Source: Scytolyngbya sp. HA4215-MV1
Lineage (GTDB): Bacteria > Cyanobacteriota > Cyanobacteriia > Leptolyngbyales > Leptolyngbyaceae
Direction of reading: 5' to 3'
Length of the DNA: 64,000 nt
NCBI GenBank assembly: GCA_019359045.1
Contig: JAHHIA010000011.1
Span: 1-64,000, forward strand
Made by a program: the position numbers and the translations under genes. Positions 56,142-64,000 of this stretch are shown in pieces. Each line of letters begins with the position of its first letter. Positions within the stretch are counted from its first letter, which is position 1. The notes under the pieces were generated by a model. That model saw nothing but the letters and a program-made list of their open reading frames with translations. It searched no databases and was not told the origin of the DNA.

Positions 56142-58322
56142 GTGAGACCGTTTCAAGGATTGAGTGGAATTTTAATCGGGGGAGCTGCTGCGCTAATGGT
56201 GGCTCAGCCTGGTTGGGCTGCTCCCACTCAGGTCACAGGGGTAAGGGTAACTGCAACTGCGGCAGGTGTTGATGTTGCCTTGGAAACGCAATTGGGCGAT
56301 CGTCCTCAAGTATTTGCAGTGAAGCGAACTAGTAGTTGGACTGCAGATATTATCAATACGCAACTGCGTCTTCCCCAGGGTGGAGTGTTTCGGCAAGATA
56401 ATCCAGCACCTGGAATTGCCTCAGTCACAGTTACACCTCTAGATGCCAATAGCATCCGAGTGACTGTAGTAGGGACTGGGGGAGCACCTTCTGGGCAGGT
56501 AAGTAGTCGGACGAACAGTGGGTTAGTGTTGAGTGTCGCTCAGGCGAGTGGAAATACTGCGACTCCCGCTCCAGGCGTTCCTCCTACGGCTGGCACTCCG
56601 TCGACTCAGCCACCAATCGCTCAAACCCCACTACCAGGGCAAGCTCCACCTCCACTGGTACCCAACCCTCAAATTGAGATTACCGGGGGAACACCCCCGG
56701 TAGTGAATCCCGCGCCACCGCTTTTGCCCCGTGCTGTACCGCCTCCAGTGGGTGATATTGCGGTTTCTCAGGCAGATGCTTCGGCATCCGCGATCGATCT
56801 GGGGACAGGTGAGCGCATTTCTCGGCTTGTTTTGCGAGAAGCATCGGCAAGAGAAGTCCTCTCCTTGCTCGCACGGGCGGCGAATCTCAACATTGCCTAT
56901 GTCGATGCGCCGAGCAGCACATCTGGAGGGCAACAGCAACAGGCCAGTCCGCAGGCTGGTGCTGCTTCAACCTCTTTGGATGCTGGTCCAAAAGTCTCGC
57001 TCGATATCGAAAACGAGTCTGTACAAGATGTCTTTAACTATGTCATCCGCATTACAGGGCTAGAGGCGAATCGGGTTGGGCGTACTATCTTCGTGGGTCC
57101 TCGCTTACCTGATGACGCCCGCAACGTCATTAGCCGATCGCTCCGGATGAACCAGGTTACGGCTACAGTTGCAGCTAACTTTCTGGTTGCTCAAGGGGCA
57201 GAATTCCAGTTACCGATTAACCGCGTCACCTTTGTTCCCATCACAGGCGGGACAAACCCTGTATTGAGCCGGGTGGAAGAACCAGACATTAAAGTGATTC
57301 GTGCCGAACGGGGTGAAGCCCCCCTGCCATTGTCGGGTTTGGCAGTCAGCAGCAACGATCGCGTCAACATAGTGACCTTAACCGGTACTCCTCGCAAAGT
57401 AGAATTTGCCACGGCTCTGCTCTCGCAACTGGATGCCCGCAAGCGCCAGGTTGCCATTAATGTACGGGTGGTCGATATCAATCTGTTAGCAACTCAACGG
57501 TTTGGCTCTAGCTTTTCGTTTGGAATTGGCAATACGCGCGTTGTTAATACTGGTGGTACAGGAGTCATCAATTTTGGCTCCAGTGCTCCTTCATCGACTG
57601 GTATCTCTGATCCAACGGTTGTGGGATCTACACCCATTGGAGTCGGGAATGGATCTATTTTTAACTTCACCAAAGCCTTTTTGTTGCAGTTGCAGGGATT
57701 GATCACTTCAGGTGATGCCAAGATCCTCACCGATCCTACGTTAGTAGTTCAGGAAGGTCAGCAGGCAAGCGTTAAATTGATTCAGGAGGTCGTAACAAAT
57801 TTCAAGGTGGAAACCCAGGCAGGCACTCCTCCGACAGTCACCGTTACCATTGAGAAAGCAGAAGCTGGATTACAACTCGACATCGCGCTCGATCGCATTG
57901 ATGACAATGGATTTATTACTTTACAAGTAAATCCCAAAATCAGTTCACCTTTTGACACAGCGAATGTGAACATTCCGTCAGGAGGTGCAGTCGCTACACA
58001 GCAAGTAACACTGTTGCAGAGACGTGAGGTTTCCTCGGGTCAGGTCAGGGTTAGGGACAACCAGACGCTTATCTTGACAGGGATTATCCAGGACTCAGAG
58101 CGTTCTACGGTTAACAAGGTGCCCATCTTAGGTGATATTCCGCTCTTGGGTGCACTTTTTAGAAGAAGCCAAAACCAACACCAACGGCAGGAAGTGATTG
58201 TGGTTCTGACACCGCAGATTATTGACGATTCCGATCGTGCCAACTTTGGGTATAACTACACACCTGGACCAGAAGTACAACGAATTCTCAATCAACGCGA
58301 TCCAGGTGCACCCAAACGATAA
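56142..58322 (+). CDS. pilQ: Type IV pilus secretin PilQ
   Basis: This is the outer-membrane secretin (726 residues) through which the pilus leaves the cell. A signal peptide (about 1-27) is followed by an AMIN domain (about 30-125) that binds peptidoglycan. A Pro/Gln-rich linker (140-210), STN/N0 and N1 domains (about 225-420) and the secretin core (about 530-710) with VPILGDIPLLGALFRR complete it. GTG start with GAGGAGG upstream. It is likely transcribed with pilMNO, though the 196-bp gap could carry its own promoter. No pilP is present, as is usual in cyanobacteria. Confidence 0.92.
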   Translation: MRPFQGLSGILIGGAAALMVAQPGWAAPTQVTGVRVTATAAGVDVALETQLGDRPQVFAVKRTSSWTADIINTQLRLPQGGVFRQDNPAPGIASVTVTPLDANSIRVTVVGTGGAPSGQVSSRTNSGLVLSVAQASGNTATPAPGVPPTAGTPSTQPPIAQTPLPGQAPPPLVPNPQIEITGGTPPVVNPAPPLLPRAVPPPVGDIAVSQADASASAIDLGTGERISRLVLREASAREVLSLLARAANLNIAYVDAPSSTSGGQQQQASPQAGAASTSLDAGPKVSLDIENESVQDVFNYVIRITGLEANRVGRTIFVGPRLPDDARNVISRSLRMNQVTATVAANFLVAQGAEFQLPINRVTFVPITGGTNPVLSRVEEPDIKVIRAERGEAPLPLSGLAVSSNDRVNIVTLTGTPRKVEFATALLSQLDARKRQVAINVRVVDINLLATQRFGSSFSFGIGNTRVVNTGGTGVINFGSSAPSSTGISDPTVVGSTPIGVGNGSIFNFTKAFLLQLQGLITSGDAKILTDPTLVVQEGQQASVKLIQEVVTNFKVETQAGTPPTVTVTIEKAEAGLQLDIALDRIDDNGFITLQVNPKISSPFDTANVNIPSGGAVATQQVTLLQRREVSSGQVRVRDNQTLILTGIIQDSERSTVNKVPILGDIPLLGALFRRSQNQHQRQEVIVVLTPQIIDDSDRANFGYNYTPGPEVQRILNQRDPGAPKR

Positions 58323-58478
58323 ATTGACGGTAACATCAAAATCAGTCATTTAGTGACTTTGTCAGGGTGGAAGCTTCCACCCTTATTTTTTGGGATTCGG
58401 TCGGTCTACAGAAGGATTCAGCCGCAGTTCCGCATTTGTCAAAATATCAGTGACATTCGACGCGGAGTCTTGGGGGCA

Positions 58479-59855
58479 ATGTTTCAAACCAGTTGGGCTA
58501 GCACTTTCTCTCTGTGTGTGTTGTTGGGCATAGTGAGTGGCACGATCGCCTGTCAAAGCCAAGCCCCCCTCAACGCCTCTGCAACTTCTTCTGTCTCTCC
58601 ATCATCCACCCCAGCCGAGCAACCTGCGGCGATCGCTCAAGCCGTTCCCTCCTCAGCCACCCAGATCCGGACAACCCCTTTAAAGCCGCAATCTATCCGG
58701 ATTACGTTGGCAAATCTACCCGCCCCCTATACCAGCAATAGCGTTGCCAAACCCCCCAAAGTCGTTGCGATTCCTCAACAGCCAGTGTTGCAGGTTCCAG
58801 CTGGATTTCAAGTCAATGTCTTTGCCGAAGGTCTCGATCGTCCCCGCTGGCTCGCGCTCACCCCAACAGGCGATGTTCTCGTGACCGAAACCCAACGAAA
58901 CCAGATTCGATTGTTGCGTGATACTAATGCCGATGGCGTTGCTGATCAGCGTCAGACTTTTGCCACTGCCAGCAACGGATTAGATATCCCCTTTGGTATG
59001 GCATTTGCTGGAGGATACTTCTTCTTGGGTAACAGTAATGCGGTCCTGCGCTTTCCCTACGCCCGGGGGCAAACCCAACTGAGCGGTAAAGGGCAAAAAA
59101 TTGCTGACTTACCTGAGGGAGGCTACCGACAGCACTGGACACGCAATGTTGTCGCTGCGCCCGATGGCAAAAAGCTATATGTCTCGATCGGCTCTCGCTC
59201 CAATGCCGATGCAGAAAATCTGCCCCGTGCCTCGGTGCAGGTGATGAACCTGGATGGCTCTGCCAAAACGACTTTTGCTTCAGGTCTACGGAACCCCGTG
59301 GGTTTAGATTTTCATCCCATTACCAGCGAACTCTATACCACCGTCAATGAACGTGATGAACTAGGCGACAACTTGGTCCCCGATTACCTGACTCGCATCC
59401 GTCAGAACGAATTCTATGGCTGGCCCTATGCTTATCTCGCACCCGATCGCCTTGATCCGCGCTATCTTCACAACAATCGTAGCACCCACCCAGAATTGGC
59501 AGTTCGCACCCGCACCCCAGATGTTTTGTTTCAGGCGCACTCGGCCGCCCTGGGGTTGCAATTTTATGATGGCAAAACTTTCCCGAAAAAGTACCAAAAT
59601 GGCGCATTTGTCGCCTTTCGTGGTTCCTGGAATCGTAACCAAGGAACAGGCTATAAAGTTGTCTTTGTCCCATTTGGCACAGACGATCGTCCCCAAGGCA
59701 GTTACGAAGACTTCCTTACTGGCTTTCTTGTTGACCCTCCCGTCCCAACTACTTGGGGGAGACCCGTAGGACTCCTCGTTCTCCCTGATGGCAGCTTACT
59801 CTTGACTGAAGAAGCAAATAATCGCATCTATCGGATTCAATACTCCGATCGGTAA
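58479..59855 (+). CDS. Sorbosone/glucose dehydrogenase-like (PQQ-type) beta-propeller lipoprotein
   Basis: The protein has 458 residues. A signal sequence ends TIACQS near residue 25, a possible lipobox, followed by a Ser/Thr/Pro-rich spacer. The six-bladed propeller carries RPRWLALTPTGDVLVTET, then AAPDGKKLYVSIGSRSN, ASGLRNPVGLDFHP and GRPVGLLVLPDGSLLLTEE. This matches the GSDH/sorbosone dehydrogenase group. PQQ binding is not certain: cyanobacteria often lack PQQ synthesis, so it may have another sugar-related role. ATG 58479 is preferred to a GTG at 58353 because the signal peptide starts there. Confidence 0.82.
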   Translation: MFQTSWASTFSLCVLLGIVSGTIACQSQAPLNASATSSVSPSSTPAEQPAAIAQAVPSSATQIRTTPLKPQSIRITLANLPAPYTSNSVAKPPKVVAIPQQPVLQVPAGFQVNVFAEGLDRPRWLALTPTGDVLVTETQRNQIRLLRDTNADGVADQRQTFATASNGLDIPFGMAFAGGYFFLGNSNAVLRFPYARGQTQLSGKGQKIADLPEGGYRQHWTRNVVAAPDGKKLYVSIGSRSNADAENLPRASVQVMNLDGSAKTTFASGLRNPVGLDFHPITSELYTTVNERDELGDNLVPDYLTRIRQNEFYGWPYAYLAPDRLDPRYLHNNRSTHPELAVRTRTPDVLFQAHSAALGLQFYDGKTFPKKYQNGAFVAFRGSWNRNQGTGYKVVFVPFGTDDRPQGSYEDFLTGFLVDPPVPTTWGRPVGLLVLPDGSLLLTEEANNRIYRIQYSDR

Positions 59856-59916
59856 CCATCAAACTTAATAAAAAGACCGACTATCCTGATTGCTCTCAAG
59901 GCAGTTTAAGGATAGA

Positions 59917-59945
59917 TAAAAGCCCAAGAAGCTCTTTCTTGGGCT
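59917..59945 (-). terminator. Intrinsic terminator of trxA
   Basis: AGCCCAAGAA (59921-59930) pairs with TTCTTGGGCT (59936-59945). On the minus strand the hairpin is followed by TTTTAT. Confidence 0.75.
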
Positions 59946-59967
59946 AAGTGTCATAAAAATTGAGCAT

Positions 59968-60291
59968 CTAGAGATGTTTTTCGATGGCATTCGATAGTGT
60001 TGTCTTAGGAACAGCACCCACCACCATATCAACCCGTTGTCCTCCCTTGAAAATCATCAAGGTAGGAATACTGCGAATGCCATATTGACTGGCAACGCTG
60101 GGATTTTCGTCAGTGTTGACTTTCACGACCTTGACCTGACCCTCATACTGCGCCGCGATTTCATCCACAACCGGCGCAACCATGCGACAAGGACCACACC
60201 AGGGAGCCCAGAAATCAACCAAAACAGGCACTTCGCTCTCAAGCACCTCTTGCTTAAAAGTGGAATCTGTAACTTGTGCGGCGACTGACAT
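59968..60291 (-). CDS. trxA: Thioredoxin
   Basis: This 107-residue cytosolic thioredoxin has the active site WCGPC at about 31-35 ([12 protein letters not shown]), the cis-Pro loop [11 protein letters not shown] and the typical [12 protein letters not shown] end. It reduces protein disulfides, with ferredoxin- or NADPH-dependent recycling. It lies downstream of yfr1 and guaB3, a conserved cyanobacterial order. Confidence 0.96.
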   Translation of the reverse strand: MSVAAQVTDSTFKQEVLESEVPVLVDFWAPWCGPCRMVAPVVDEIAAQYEGQVKVVKVNTDENPSVASQYGIRSIPTLMIFKGGQRVDMVVGAVPKTTLSNAIEKHL

Positions 60292-60520
60292 GCTTGGAAA
60301 TCCTTAGCCTATAATTATTTCTCCGAATTCTACCATAGCGAAAACAGACGGCTTTAGTAGCAGCATGTAGATATTTGAACACAATTTGAAGTGATGTAAG
60401 GAACACATCTCGCTAATCCAAAAGATGAGAGCAATATGAGAAAGTTTCTGCCAGAAATTGACAACTTTGATAGGGAAAAATCTGAATTGAAAAGGGTTGA
60501 ATCGAAATACCCTACTAATA

Positions 60521-60592
60521 AAGAGGAACCGCCCAGACGAAACGTCTAGGCGGAGTGTGGTGTGAGGAGTGAACGGAAACATGCGTCTCCGC
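60521..60592 (-). ncRNA. yfr1: Small regulatory RNA Yfr1
   Basis: On the minus strand the core ACTCCTCACACC (complement of 60559-60570) contains the ultra-conserved Yfr1 motif ACUCCUCACAC. It is unpaired and flanked by two hairpins: a 5' stem of GCGGAGAC/GTTTCCGT with a GCAT loop, and a 3' terminator stem (60529-60553, CCGCCTAGACG/CGTCTGGGCGG, one mismatch) followed by TTCCTCTTT. The position between guaB3 and trxA is the conserved Yfr1 location in cyanobacteria. Yfr1 binds porin mRNAs at their start regions. Ends are approximate. Confidence 0.93.
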
Positions 60593-60599
60593 TTTTTCC

Positions 60600-60605
60600 A
60601 TTCTA
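60600..60605 (-). promoter_or_regulatory. Likely -10 element of yfr1
   Basis: On the minus strand TAGAAT lies about 7 bp before the proposed Yfr1 5' end. I see no clear -35 at the usual distance. Confidence 0.55.
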
Positions 60606-60695
60606 ATCGACAGTCTTTGCTTTTCCAGAAATTAATAGAAAGACTAAGAAAGTTTTAAGAGTCGTCGCAAAAGTTGTTGATACTTTGCAGTTGCC

Positions 60696-61859
60696 TTACT
60701 TACCCATCCCCAATTGTTGAGCTTTCTGATAAACCTTTCCTTCGGTCAACAATGAGGGCGCAATTACAACTTCGACCTGTTGCATTTCTGCGATATCTTT
60801 TGCCCCCAACGTGCCCATGCTGGTTTGTAAGGCACCCAAAAGATTATGAGTGCCATCATCTAGCTGAGCTGGGCCTCGCAAAATTTGCTCCAAAGTCCCG
60901 GTTGTACCTACCCGAATCCGGGTTCCTCGGGGAAGTACAGGGCTAGGAGTTGCCATGCCCCAATGATAACCACGCCCTGGAGCCTCTTGTGCTCTGGCAA
61001 AGGGTGAGCCAATCATAACGCCATCGGCACCACAGGCAATGCATTTACAGATATCTCCGCCTGTAATGAGTCCACCATCCGCAATCACAGGCACATAGTT
61101 CCCTGTTTCTCGATGGTAATCGTCCCGTGCCGCAGCACAATCAGCGATTGCAGTCGCTTGCGGAACACCGACACCCAGTACCCCTCGCGATGTGCAAGCC
61201 GCACCTGGCCCAATTCCCACCAAAATGCCCGCCGCGCCAGCCTTCATCAAATTCAGCGTCACCTCATACGTGACACAATTTCCCAACACTACTGGAATTG
61301 GCATTTCTTGACAAAAATGTGCCAGATCAAGCGGTGTCACGGTCTCTGGGGAAAGATGTGCAGTCGAAACCACAGTTGCCTGCACAAAGAAAAGGTCAGC
61401 CCCAGCCTTCACCACGCTTTTGCCATAGCGCAATGCACCTGCGGGAGTAGCACTAACTGCCGCAATTCCTCCTTGCTGCTTAATTTCGAGAATCCGTTGC
61501 TCTATCAGTTCGGGTTTCACTGGCTCAGCATAAAGCTCTTGCATCAACGAGACAAATTCCGTCACCCCAACCGATGCAATCCGATCCAAAATTGGGTTTG
61601 GGTCTGCATAGCGTGTCTGAATTCCCTCCAAATTGAGAACACCTAAGGCTCCCAATTGAGATAACTGCACAGCCATCCGCACATCTACCACTCCATCCAT
61701 TGCACTCGCAATAATGGGAATTTCCCGCTCAATTCCCCCAATCCGCCAACGCGTATCTGCCAGACTAGGGTCCAAGGTTCTTTGTCCTGGAACTAGAGCG
61801 ATTTCATCAATGCCATATGCCCTACGGGCGGTTTTGCCCCTGCCAATTTGAATATTCAC
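60696..61859 (-). CDS. GuaB3-type IMP dehydrogenase
   Basis: The protein has 387 residues and lacks the CBS domains of classical IMP dehydrogenase. It starts MNIQIGRGKTARRAYGIDEIALVPG; the substrate loop with the catalytic Cys is GPGAACTSRGV, and VIADGGLITGGDI and KCIACGADGVMIGSPFARA form the IMP site. This is the GuaB3 branch, reported to act as IMP dehydrogenase in cyanobacteria, oxidising IMP to XMP with NAD+ for GMP synthesis. GTG start; a small hairpin lies in its leader. Yfr1 and trxA follow downstream. Confidence 0.92.
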   Translation of the reverse strand: MNIQIGRGKTARRAYGIDEIALVPGQRTLDPSLADTRWRIGGIEREIPIIASAMDGVVDVRMAVQLSQLGALGVLNLEGIQTRYADPNPILDRIASVGVTEFVSLMQELYAEPVKPELIEQRILEIKQQGGIAAVSATPAGALRYGKSVVKAGADLFFVQATVVSTAHLSPETVTPLDLAHFCQEMPIPVVLGNCVTYEVTLNLMKAGAAGILVGIGPGAACTSRGVLGVGVPQATAIADCAAARDDYHRETGNYVPVIADGGLITGGDICKCIACGADGVMIGSPFARAQEAPGRGYHWGMATPSPVLPRGTRIRVGTTGTLEQILRGPAQLDDGTHNLLGALQTSMGTLGAKDIAEMQQVEVVIAPSLLTEGKVYQKAQQLGMGK

Positions 61860-62925
61860 GCTTCGCTCCCAAGATCATGCAACTTTCGCAGAAATTGAAG
61901 TTTTGCTGAGCAAAACTCGATTTCTTCAATTCAAATCCAGCACGTTCCAAAAGTAATACCGATTTAAACCACGATAGCGACCAAACAGGAGGAGATGGGA
62001 AAACGTGACTCCCTGCCAAAGAGGCACCACCTCAGCATCCTGCTCGATCGTCTTTCCACTTTAAACAAGTATGAGCTTGAGACATGCTGCACGAGCAGAA
62101 ACTTGAAGAATATAGAAGCACCCCCTGGTTGCTTACGTTACTCGTCAAACCTACTCAATGATGGGTGTCATCGCCATGAAGAACTGTTTTAGGTATGTAG
62201 GAGCGATTTACCTACAAATTCAGAGACAGAACGACATCGAGCACCACTAGATTATTTGAACCAGACTACCAAATTTACTTGAGAGATGAACTGTAGCCAA
62301 GTTTAAGAGTTGGATCTGAATAGGGTTGAGTGACCTTCCAGTATGAGGTAATTATTTATTTTTATAAAAAATATCTACTGACAGGAGCTTGCTAGCTGCC
62401 AGAGGGATTTTTTATTTTATGAATTAAATCGTTGACCACAAATATTCTGTGAACCCAGTCCAAGTTGAGCCTGCTGCACCGATATCCCATTTCAGGATTC
62501 TGATAAAAGCTGAGAATCATTCATCTAGATTAACATTCGTAAAAACTCTGTTGTCTTTTTACGTGAAAGTACAGGATACTTATGCATTAATAGAATGAAG
62601 TTTCAGAAAATTTTCGGATTAATTTTAGTAAAGAACTGAGGTGAGCTGATCCTAAGCTCCTAATTGGCTTGGGAAAACGGCAGGTATTTAGCTGGCTAAC
62701 CGTACAGGTTATGTGGGATTTAATACTTTTCCGCAAACGAATTACTTCAGTATTTCTCTTTGGTAAGATTCTTTCCTTAACGAGATTCTTGTTGAGTAAA
62801 GTTCAGTTGAGTCGCACTTTTCAGTTTAATTAGTTAGTTTGCTTGCTGACTGACCTGAAATTTATCTTTCCAGATTTTTTGGGTTGGCGGCAAAAAGGTT
62901 CCTTTGATGATTTTGGAATAAGACA
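61860..62925. other. Long divergent intergenic region
   Basis: These 1066 bp separate guaB3 from the last gene. Apart from the hairpin at 61899 it is mostly AT-rich and I found no ORF with a ribosome site, tRNA or recognised RNA. Something missed here is possible given the length. Confidence 0.4.
61899..61917 (-). promoter_or_regulatory. Hairpin in the guaB3 leader
   Basis: AGTTTTG (61899-61905) pairs with CAAAACT (61911-61917) around CTGAG, 40 bp upstream of the GTG start. It could affect translation of guaB3. Confidence 0.4.
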
Positions 62926-63984
62926 ATGACCTATACGGCAGCATCTCCCGCTTCTTCATCAGCTTTTGTCGGTGGTTTACACCAACCCGCGAAAAGCAAC
63001 CGCTCTGGGCACTCAAAGGTCTCTTCCCTCGCTGCACTTTGGGCAAGAAATTACTTTGTTTCGGTAACCACGCGGGATGACGCGGAGCAACTGAGAAAAA
63101 CGGCAAGTCTGGCTGAGATGACCTCGAAGCAAGGACGCAGTCGGACTGCGACTAAACTCAGCTCCAACTTGACGCTGGCGAGTGCTCAGGCATGGTCAAT
63201 GACAGAAAATCTTTTATCAGAAGAGGTTCGTCGGCATGGAATTGATCCGACTTTGATTAACCCATGGGAAATTGCAGCGGATTCGCACGAATTGTTTAAG
63301 AAAGCGTTGATTGCTTATGGAGATCGCGTTACTCCCCGTCGGCTTTCGGTATTGATTAGTTCAGACTTTGGGCAGGTTCGCCACAAGTACACTGCCCAAG
63401 ATCCTCGAGCGATCGGTTTTGTCAGTATGCAATTTCATTACACAGGACAAGTCTTATTGAGCGAGCTGTCAGCTAGTGAGCGAATTTTGTTGGAGCCATA
63501 TTTCAAGGTCATGGATGATCACCTCTATATGCCTCTACGTGCTGCCTACGAAGCAGCTGCCAGACATTCTTACCACTCGCCTACGCTCAAAGCGGTGCAA
63601 AATTTGTTGCCCATCAGTACCCGCATTGCCCATGCTGTGCATAAGCGCGTGAGTCGTCAACATGCGGGTTACATCAGCCATAACGGGACGTTAACTTCGC
63701 CAATGGTCAAAACCTCGAGCATTCGGGATATCGAAATGTTCCAGGTCTATCTCTGTCTGTGTGTGCTGGAGGATAGTATCCAGTCCGTACAGCGCGAACT
63801 GTTCCCTTTGTGTGTGATGCTTTATCCTCGTCTGCACGTTAAGTGGCAGTTAGTACAGGATATGTTGCAAGCGATCGGTTGGGAAATGCACGATCGCCTC
63901 CATCCCAACGAGGTTGCCGCTTTCCTGCCTTATCTTCGCAGTTTAACTGAAATGTTTTCTTGCGATGTCTTTCGTAGCGCTTAA
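62926..63984 (+). CDS. Conserved cyanobacterial protein of unknown function (352 aa)
   Basis: This is a soluble, largely helical protein. A Ser/Ala-rich disordered start (1-45) precedes an ordered region with NPWEIAADSHELFKKALIAYGDRVTPRRL, then ILLEPYFKVMDDHLYMPLRAAYEAAARH, and a last region with FQVYLCLCVLEDSIQSVQ and LFPLCVMLYPRLHVKW. I recognise no catalytic motif, signal or membrane helix. The helical pattern with paired Tyr/His/Arg suggests a regulatory or phycobilisome-related role, but that is a guess. It is preceded by more than 900 bp of non-coding DNA. Confidence 0.75.
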   Translation: MTYTAASPASSSAFVGGLHQPAKSNRSGHSKVSSLAALWARNYFVSVTTRDDAEQLRKTASLAEMTSKQGRSRTATKLSSNLTLASAQAWSMTENLLSEEVRRHGIDPTLINPWEIAADSHELFKKALIAYGDRVTPRRLSVLISSDFGQVRHKYTAQDPRAIGFVSMQFHYTGQVLLSELSASERILLEPYFKVMDDHLYMPLRAAYEAAARHSYHSPTLKAVQNLLPISTRIAHAVHKRVSRQHAGYISHNGTLTSPMVKTSSIRDIEMFQVYLCLCVLEDSIQSVQRELFPLCVMLYPRLHVKWQLVQDMLQAIGWEMHDRLHPNEVAAFLPYLRSLTEMFSCDVFRSA

Positions 63985-64000
63985 ATCTCAGTCTCAGTAG

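Noticed and set aside
60304-60582. 92-codon minus-strand ORF between trxA and guaB3
   Set aside because: It overlaps the Yfr1 gene and its terminator and has no Shine-Dalgarno.

Overview
The window is chromosomal DNA from a cyanobacterium, most likely a filamentous Leptolyngbya/Oscillatoriales-like species. The evidence is direct: petB-petD (cytochrome b6f), petJ (cytochrome c6), a CRR6-type NDH-1 assembly factor, the nrtABCD nitrate transporter, GuaB3, DUF928 and DUF2808 proteins, the cyanobacterial small RNA Yfr1 between guaB3 and trxA, and very frequent GCGATCGC (HIP1) octamers. I recognise no rRNA, tRNA, prophage or CRISPR array, and no intact insertion sequence.

Layout. 0-6 kb: a GAF hybrid histidine kinase, a DUF928 exported protein and a fused ABC exporter. 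6-10 kb: small membrane and unknown genes, then an FtsX/DevC-type ABC permease with its ATPase. 10-16 kb: ilvH, a methylglyoxal synthase-lipid kinase fusion, a two-gene membrane-stress-like operon, an MFS transporter and a GT1-like glycosyltransferase. 16-25 kb: a small Gly/Ser/Asn-rich protein with three 9-residue repeats, a PacL-type Ca2+ ATPase, enolase, and a 1043-residue membrane protein built on an almost exact 98-residue period. 25-29 kb: a decayed antitoxin, an internally deleted Uma2-like gene, an NlpC/P60-like protein and a two-gene membrane operon. 29-34 kb: a 1515-residue REC-GAF-PAS6-HisKA-REC kinase. 34-41 kb: the nrtA-nrtB-nrtC-nrtD-DUF6671 operon on the minus strand. 41-49.9 kb: petJ, a DCC thiol protein, DUF2808 + CRR6, an acyltransferase, ctp + HD hydrolase, and petB-petD. 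50-58 kb: a GT4 glycosyltransferase, a zinc-ribbon membrane protein and the type IV pilus genes pilM-pilN-pilO-pilQ. 58-64 kb: a glucose/sorbosone-dehydrogenase-like lipoprotein, trxA, Yfr1, guaB3 and a conserved unknown gene.

How the genes work together. The coherent units are nitrate import (NrtA binding lipoprotein, NrtB permease, NrtC/NrtD ATPases, plus a translationally coupled DUF6671 protein), photosynthetic electron transfer (PetB, PetD, PetJ, CRR6) and the pilus alignment/secretin complex (PilMNOQ). The rest is housekeeping and signalling.

The most unusual material is non-coding or repetitive. Three families of short palindromic or dispersed repeats are present. One is a nested insertion between nrtC and nrtD that carries a 9-bp direct repeat and IS903-like ends. 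The repeat-bearing 165-residue protein shows only synonymous divergence between its repeats, and the 98-residue-period membrane protein has no function I can name. All assignments were made by reading the sequence. No database search was run.
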